A DNA stretch of 64,000 nucleotides from Wenyingzhuangia heitensis (GTDB lineage: Bacteria; Bacteroidota; Bacteroidia; Flavobacteriales; Flavobacteriaceae), in NCBI RefSeq assembly GCF_011762155.1, contig NZ_JAASQL010000001.1, forward strand, positions 682,001 through 746,000, in the 5' to 3' direction. Positions 60,299-64,000 of the stretch are shown one piece after another. Position 1 is the stretch's first letter, and each line of letters starts with the position of its first letter. Under the pieces are notes generated by a model. That model had not been told where the DNA came from. It did no database searches and saw only the letters and a program-made list of their open reading frames with translations. Made by a program: the position numbers and the translations under genes.

Positions 60299-60971
60299 TT
60301 TCTACTATTTTATACCCTACTCCATAAACAGCTTCAAATTTTATTTGAGCATTAGATTCTTGTAGTTTTTTTCGGATGTTTTTTATTTGATAATAAATAA
60401 AATCAAAATTATCTGCTTGGTCTATATGGTCTCCCCACACGTGTTCTGCCAATGCTGTTTTGGTGATTAATCTGTTTTTATTAAGGTAAAAATAAGTAAG
60501 AATATCAAATTCCTTTCTGTTTAAAGGGATGTTTTTATCATCAACAGTAAGCAACCTTTCATCTAGATCTAATTGTGTGTTGCAAAACTGAAGAATGTTT
60601 TTCCCGTCTAAATTATTTCTGCGAAGTACAACTTTAATACGGGCATTTAATTCTGCCAAATGAAAAGGCTTTGTTAAATAATCATCGGCTCCTAATTCTA
60701 ATCCTGTTAGCTTGTCTTCTAAAGAATCTTTTGCTGATATGATAATTACATGTTTGCCTTTTCCTGCTTTTTTTAATTGAGATAAAATATCTAATCCACT
60801 TCCGTTAGGCAACATAATGTCTAACAAAATACAATCGTAATTGTAGACAAATACCTTGTCTATAGCCGTATTGTAATCTGATGCAGTTTCTACCAAAAAC
60901 TGTTCTTTTTCTAAAGAATTCTTAATGTTTTCTAGCAATTCAGGTTCGTCTTCAATAATTAAAATTTTCAT
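60285..60971 (-). CDS. OmpR/PhoB-type response regulator
   Basis: A 228-residue regulator. The receiver has phospho-acceptor Asp51 in CILLDIMLPNGSG and Lys in LGADDYLTKPF; the winged-helix DNA-binding domain has IPLNRKEFDILTYFYLNKNR and the wing-turn VYGVGYKI. First gene of the regulator-kinase-PepSY-OMP operon. No clear -7 box was found in the gap to the M3 peptidase terminator. Confidence 0.95.
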   Translation of the reverse strand: MKILIIEDEPELLENIKNSLEKEQFLVETASDYNTAIDKVFVYNYDCILLDIMLPNGSGLDILSQLKKAGKGKHVIIISAKDSLEDKLTGLELGADDYLTKPFHLAELNARIKVVLRRNNLDGKNILQFCNTQLDLDERLLTVDDKNIPLNRKEFDILTYFYLNKNRLITKTALAEHVWGDHIDQADNFDFIYYQIKNIRKKLQESNAQIKFEAVYGVGYKIVENEAS

Positions 60972-61047
60972 GCTTTAAAGTTGATGTTGAAATCTGGAAA
61001 GAAATGGGAATTAGTTTATAAACTGTGAATTTAACTATTTTTAAAGT

Positions 61048-61084
61048 AAAAGAGCTGTTTGATCTAACCAGACAAACAGCTCTT
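61048..61084 (-). terminator. Terminator hairpin, copy B of an identical pair
   Basis: Same stem and loop as at 57678-57714, 37 identical nt in the same orientation, 3370 bp away. It serves the M3 peptidase gene upstream on the minus strand. Confidence 0.85.
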
Positions 61085-61107
61085 TTAAATTTATACAAAT
61101 GAATTTT

Positions 61108-63153
61108 TTACAACAATCCAGCTCTTTTTAGCAAAGCATCTGGTTTAGGTTCGTGACCTCTAAATTTTTTGTACAAGTCCATTGGGTTTTGTGTTCCTCC
61201 TTGGCTTAATACAAAGTCTTTAAATTTTGTAGCGGTATCTCTGTTAAAAATTCCAGTTTCTTTAAAATATTCAAAAGCATCTGCATCTAAAACTTCTGCC
61301 CATTTGTAAGAATAATATCCTGCTGAATACCCTCCTTGAAAAATGTGAGAAAATGCGGTGCTCATACAGTTTTCTGGAACATCAGGGTATAATTGTGTGC
61401 TTTTAAATGCTTCTGATTCAAATTCTTTTACACTTGTTATTACGTTGTCGCTGTCAAAACTATTCGGACTTAGTCCGTGCCATGCCATGTCTAAGATTCC
61501 AAAGCTTACTTGTCTAAAAGTTTGCAAACCTTCTAAGAAGTTAGAAGCCTTTTTAATTTTTAAAATTAATTCATTAGGAATTACTTTTCCTGTTTTGTAA
61601 TGTTTGGCAAATAACTCTAAAGCTTCTTGTTCAAAACACCAGTTTTCCATTACCTGGCTAGGTAATTCTACAAAATCCCAAGAAACAGAAGTTCCCGATA
61701 AAGAAGGGTATGTCGTGTTGGCTAACATTCCGTGCAAGGCATGTCCAAACTCATGAAACAAAGTAGTAACCTCATTAAAAGTTAACAAGCTAGGCTTTGT
61801 TTCTGTAGGTTTGGTAAAGTTACAAACAATAGAAATGTGTGGTCTAGAATTTTGGTCGTCTAAAATCCACTGACTCTTGTATCCTGTTTTCCAAGCTCCA
61901 TTTCTTTTTCCAGGTCTAGGATGAAAATCTGCATAATAAACGGCTATAAACTCTCCGTTTTCGTTGGTTACTTCGTAGGTTTTAACATCCTTATGATATT
62001 TTTCTATGTTGTTTACCTCTTTAAATAGCAATCCGTATAAGCGTTTTGCAATTTCAAAAGAGCCGTTGATAACATTTTCTAATTGAAAATAAGGTTTTAA
62101 AATTTCTTCGTCAAAATCAAATAATTCTTGTTTTAGTTTTTCGCTATAGTAAGAACCATCCCATTTTTGAAGTAAGTCAATTCCGTCTTTTTTTGCAAAT
62201 TCGCTTAGTTGATTAAATTGCTCCGTTGCTTTAGGTTTTGCTTTTTGTAACATGTTCTCTAAAAATGATGTTACTTTTTCTGCGGACTCTGCCATACGCT
62301 CCTCTAGAACAAAATGAGCATGACTGTTATAACCTAATAATTGAGCTCTTTTAGCACGCAATTCAACTATTTTTAAAACAATTTTTTCGTTGTTGTATTT
62401 GTTGTCTTGAAATCCTTTTTTACCTGCTGCAATGGCTATTTTTTTTCTAAGTTCTCTATTATCTGCATAGGTAATAAAAGGAATATAACTAGGGAAATCT
62501 AAGGTGAAAACCCAACCTTCTTTGTTTTTTTCTTTTGCCGTTTGTGCGGCATCTTCTATAGTGCCTTCTGGCAATCCGCTTAAATCTTGCTCATTAGTAA
62601 TGTGCAATTCAAAATTTTGAGTTTCTGCCAATACATTTTCTCCAAAAGTTAACGATAATTGAGAAAGTTCAGTATCTATAGCTCTTAATTTTTCTTTGTC
62701 AGCATCATTTAAATTGGCACCGTTTCTAGAAAATCCTTTGTATTTTTTTTCTAACAACATCAACTCTTCTGGCGTTAAGTCTAAAGATTTACGTTGGTTG
62801 TAAACCTCTTTTACACGATTAAATAGCGCTGTATTTAAACTAACATCGTTAGAAAAAGCGGTTAGAATAGGGGAAACCTTTTGTGCAATTTTTTGCATTT
62901 CATCATTGGTTTCTGCCGAATTTAAGTTGAAGAAAATAGAAGAAATTCTACTTAATTTTGCTCCCGAAAAATCTAAGGCTTTAATAGTGTTGTTAAAAGT
63001 AGGAGCATCGTTGTTGTTGGTAATATCATCAATCTCTTGTTTTGCTTCTTTAATACCTTGTTCAAAAGCAGGTAAATAATGTTCGTTTTTTATTTGCTCA
63101 AACGGAGCAGTTCCGTAAGGTGTGTTAAATTTTTGTAAAAGTGGGTTGGTCAT
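61108..63153 (-). CDS. M3-family metallopeptidase (oligopeptidase A / Dcp-like)
   Basis: A 681-residue thimet-oligopeptidase-type enzyme. The zinc motif HEFGH is at 467-471 in TLFHEFGHALHG, with the third ligand Glu in SWDFVELPSQVMENW. No signal peptide, so cytoplasmic peptide degradation is likely. Length and the final PDALLKRAGLL are as in oligopeptidase A / PrlC-like M3A proteins. Starts 6 bp behind the DUF58 gene, so probably in the same transcript. Confidence 0.95.
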   Translation of the reverse strand: MTNPLLQKFNTPYGTAPFEQIKNEHYLPAFEQGIKEAKQEIDDITNNNDAPTFNNTIKALDFSGAKLSRISSIFFNLNSAETNDEMQKIAQKVSPILTAFSNDVSLNTALFNRVKEVYNQRKSLDLTPEELMLLEKKYKGFSRNGANLNDADKEKLRAIDTELSQLSLTFGENVLAETQNFELHITNEQDLSGLPEGTIEDAAQTAKEKNKEGWVFTLDFPSYIPFITYADNRELRKKIAIAAGKKGFQDNKYNNEKIVLKIVELRAKRAQLLGYNSHAHFVLEERMAESAEKVTSFLENMLQKAKPKATEQFNQLSEFAKKDGIDLLQKWDGSYYSEKLKQELFDFDEEILKPYFQLENVINGSFEIAKRLYGLLFKEVNNIEKYHKDVKTYEVTNENGEFIAVYYADFHPRPGKRNGAWKTGYKSQWILDDQNSRPHISIVCNFTKPTETKPSLLTFNEVTTLFHEFGHALHGMLANTTYPSLSGTSVSWDFVELPSQVMENWCFEQEALELFAKHYKTGKVIPNELILKIKKASNFLEGLQTFRQVSFGILDMAWHGLSPNSFDSDNVITSVKEFESEAFKSTQLYPDVPENCMSTAFSHIFQGGYSAGYYSYKWAEVLDADAFEYFKETGIFNRDTATKFKDFVLSQGGTQNPMDLYKKFRGHEPKPDALLKRAGLL

Positions 63154-63159
63154 AATATT

Positions 63160-64000
63160 TTAGATTAATCCTTTAGATTTAATTTCTATATACTTGTTAA
63201 TAGTGTCTATGGTTAAGTTTTGGGGAGTTGTTAAAATAGAATTCACTCCGTATTTGCTTAGTTCTAAGATCATTAACTCTTTGTCGTAAATAAATTTTTC
63301 TGCAACAGTTTTCTGTATCACTTCTTGTTCTGTACTTACTGTTCTATTCGCAAGTTCCATAATTTCTGTGTTTTTAAAGAAAACAACAATTAGTAAGTGA
63401 GTTTTATTAATAGCTCTTAAATAATTCATTTGTCTTTCCAACGCATCCATACTATCAAAATTAGTATAGAGTAACAGTAAACTACGTTGTCTTATGTGTT
63501 GTTTAACAGCACTGTATAAAACACCAAAATCTGTTTCTTCGTAATTTGTTTTTACATTGTAGAGAGCTTCCAAAATCATACCCAATTGATGATTTCTTCT
63601 TTCTGCTGACACATAGTCATTTATGTTTTTAGAAAAAGAAAACAAACCTGCTTTGTCTTGTTTTTGGATCACAACATTGCTAACAATTAACGATGCGTTT
63701 ATGGCATAATCTAAAAGACTTAATCCGTTAAAAGGCATTTTCATGGTTCTACCTCTGTCTATAAGCATGTATACGTTTTGTGCTTTTTCGTCTACAAACT
63801 GATTGACCATTAATTGATTTTTTTTGGCGGTAGCTTTCCAATTAATGTCTTTAATATTGTCTCCTTGTACGTATTCTTTTATTTGTTCAAACTCAAAAGA
63901 ATTTCCTATTCGTCTTACTTTTTTGACCCCATAGGCAGAAGATAAACTGTTGATGGTTTTTAAATCGAATTGTTTTAGTTTTAAAAAGGAAGGATAAGTC
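63160..64000 (-). CDS. DUF58 domain-containing protein (cut by window edge)
   Basis: The frame is open from the stop at 63160 to the window edge, so the gene is 5'-incomplete; an internal ATG at 63810 is not the start. Residues around 63810-63900 read DINWKATAKKNQLMVNQF, the conserved core of DUF58 proteins, followed by a von Willebrand A-like fold (YMLIDRGRTMKM, LLLLYTNFDS). These proteins usually lie behind a MoxR ATPase and with vWA-domain genes in Bac operons, presumably just outside the window. Role unclear. Confidence 0.9.
   Translation of the reverse strand, partial: TYPSFLKLKQFDLKTINSLSSAYGVKKVRRIGNSFEFEQIKEYVQGDNIKDINWKATAKKNQLMVNQFVDEKAQNVYMLIDRGRTMKMPFNGLSLLDYAINASLIVSNVVIQKQDKAGLFSFSKNINDYVSAERRNHQLGMILEALYNVKTNYEETDFGVLYSAVKQHIRQRSLLLLYTNFDSMDALERQMNYLRAINKTHLLIVVFFKNTEIMELANRTVSTEQEVIQKTVAEKFIYDKELMILELSKYGVNSILTTPQNLTIDTINKYIEIKSKGLI

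Noticed and set aside
1-64000. tRNA, rRNA, integrase or insertion-sequence genes
   Set aside because: I scanned intergenic regions and the coding frames for cloverleaf arms, CCA-like ends and transposase or recombinase motifs and saw none.

Overview
The window is a stretch of low-GC chromosome from a member of the Bacteroidota, almost certainly a (marine-type) Flavobacteriaceae. The signs are the A/T-rich codon use, the near absence of Shine-Dalgarno sequences, repeated TAnnTTTG -7 boxes, secreted proteins and lipoproteins with short signals, the DNPR (meso-DAP) form of MurE, a very long FtsZ, and an arginine pathway built on the acylornithine-transcarbamylase route. I cannot name the genus with confidence. 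No rRNA, tRNA, CRISPR array, transposase or prophage was recognised.

Layout. 1-1615 (minus strand): end of an RluA-type pseudouridine synthase, the GTPase EngB/YsxC and an alpha/beta hydrolase. 1754-17506: a complete division/cell-wall (dcw) cluster, mraZ-rsmH-ftsL-ftsI-murE-mraY-murD-ftsW-murG-murC-ftsQ-ftsA-ftsZ, preceded by a 10-bp-periodic MraZ-type operator and closed by a terminator. 17.5-31.4 kb: mixed housekeeping genes (YqeY, thioesterase, LacI regulator, FAD oxidoreductase, SPOR lipoprotein, DUF983, ABC-F, D-cysteine desulfhydrase-like enzyme, LysM glucosaminidase, a Cys-repeat lipoprotein, a Spy-like protein, YgiQ radical SAM, MscS channel). 31.6-41.6 kb: an arginine block (GNAT, argG, argC, argD, argF', argB, argE, argH) headed by a 32-codon leader ORF that ends in a run of arginine codons. 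The early gene junctions carry palindromic repeats, culminating in five tandem 195-bp units between argB and argE.

41.7-48.3 kb is a signalling module: a membrane AraC regulator, a 7TM histidine kinase and a LuxR-type response regulator, then four unrecognised exported proteins, ending in a decayed duplicate of the AraC 3' end. 48.4-52.1 kb holds a beta-propeller lipoprotein, two CDGSH iron-sulfur proteins, a Gfo/Idh/MocA oxidoreductase and a YbhB-type protein. 52.1-55.0 kb is the most notable accessory unit: a compact, very A+T-rich three-gene operon encoding an sce7726-type RecB-like nuclease-fold protein, an sce7725-type protein and a zinc-ribbon plus RES-domain (NAD+ phosphorylase-type) protein. 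It has its own promoter and terminator and sits between core genes. I infer a defence or toxin-type system. 55.0-64.0 kb (minus strand) holds lpdA, a CPBP protease-like membrane protein, a DUF6146-like lipoprotein, a two-component operon with a PepSY-like protein and an outer-membrane protein, bracketed by two identical 37-nt hairpins, then an M3 peptidase and the end of a DUF58 protein.

How the genes work together: the dcw genes build lipid II and the divisome. The arg genes appear to make arginine through N-succinylornithine (Ser at the specificity position of ArgF'), with likely control by leader-peptide attenuation. The 42-48 kb and 57.7-61 kb blocks are two separate sensor-regulator units, each linked to exported proteins.
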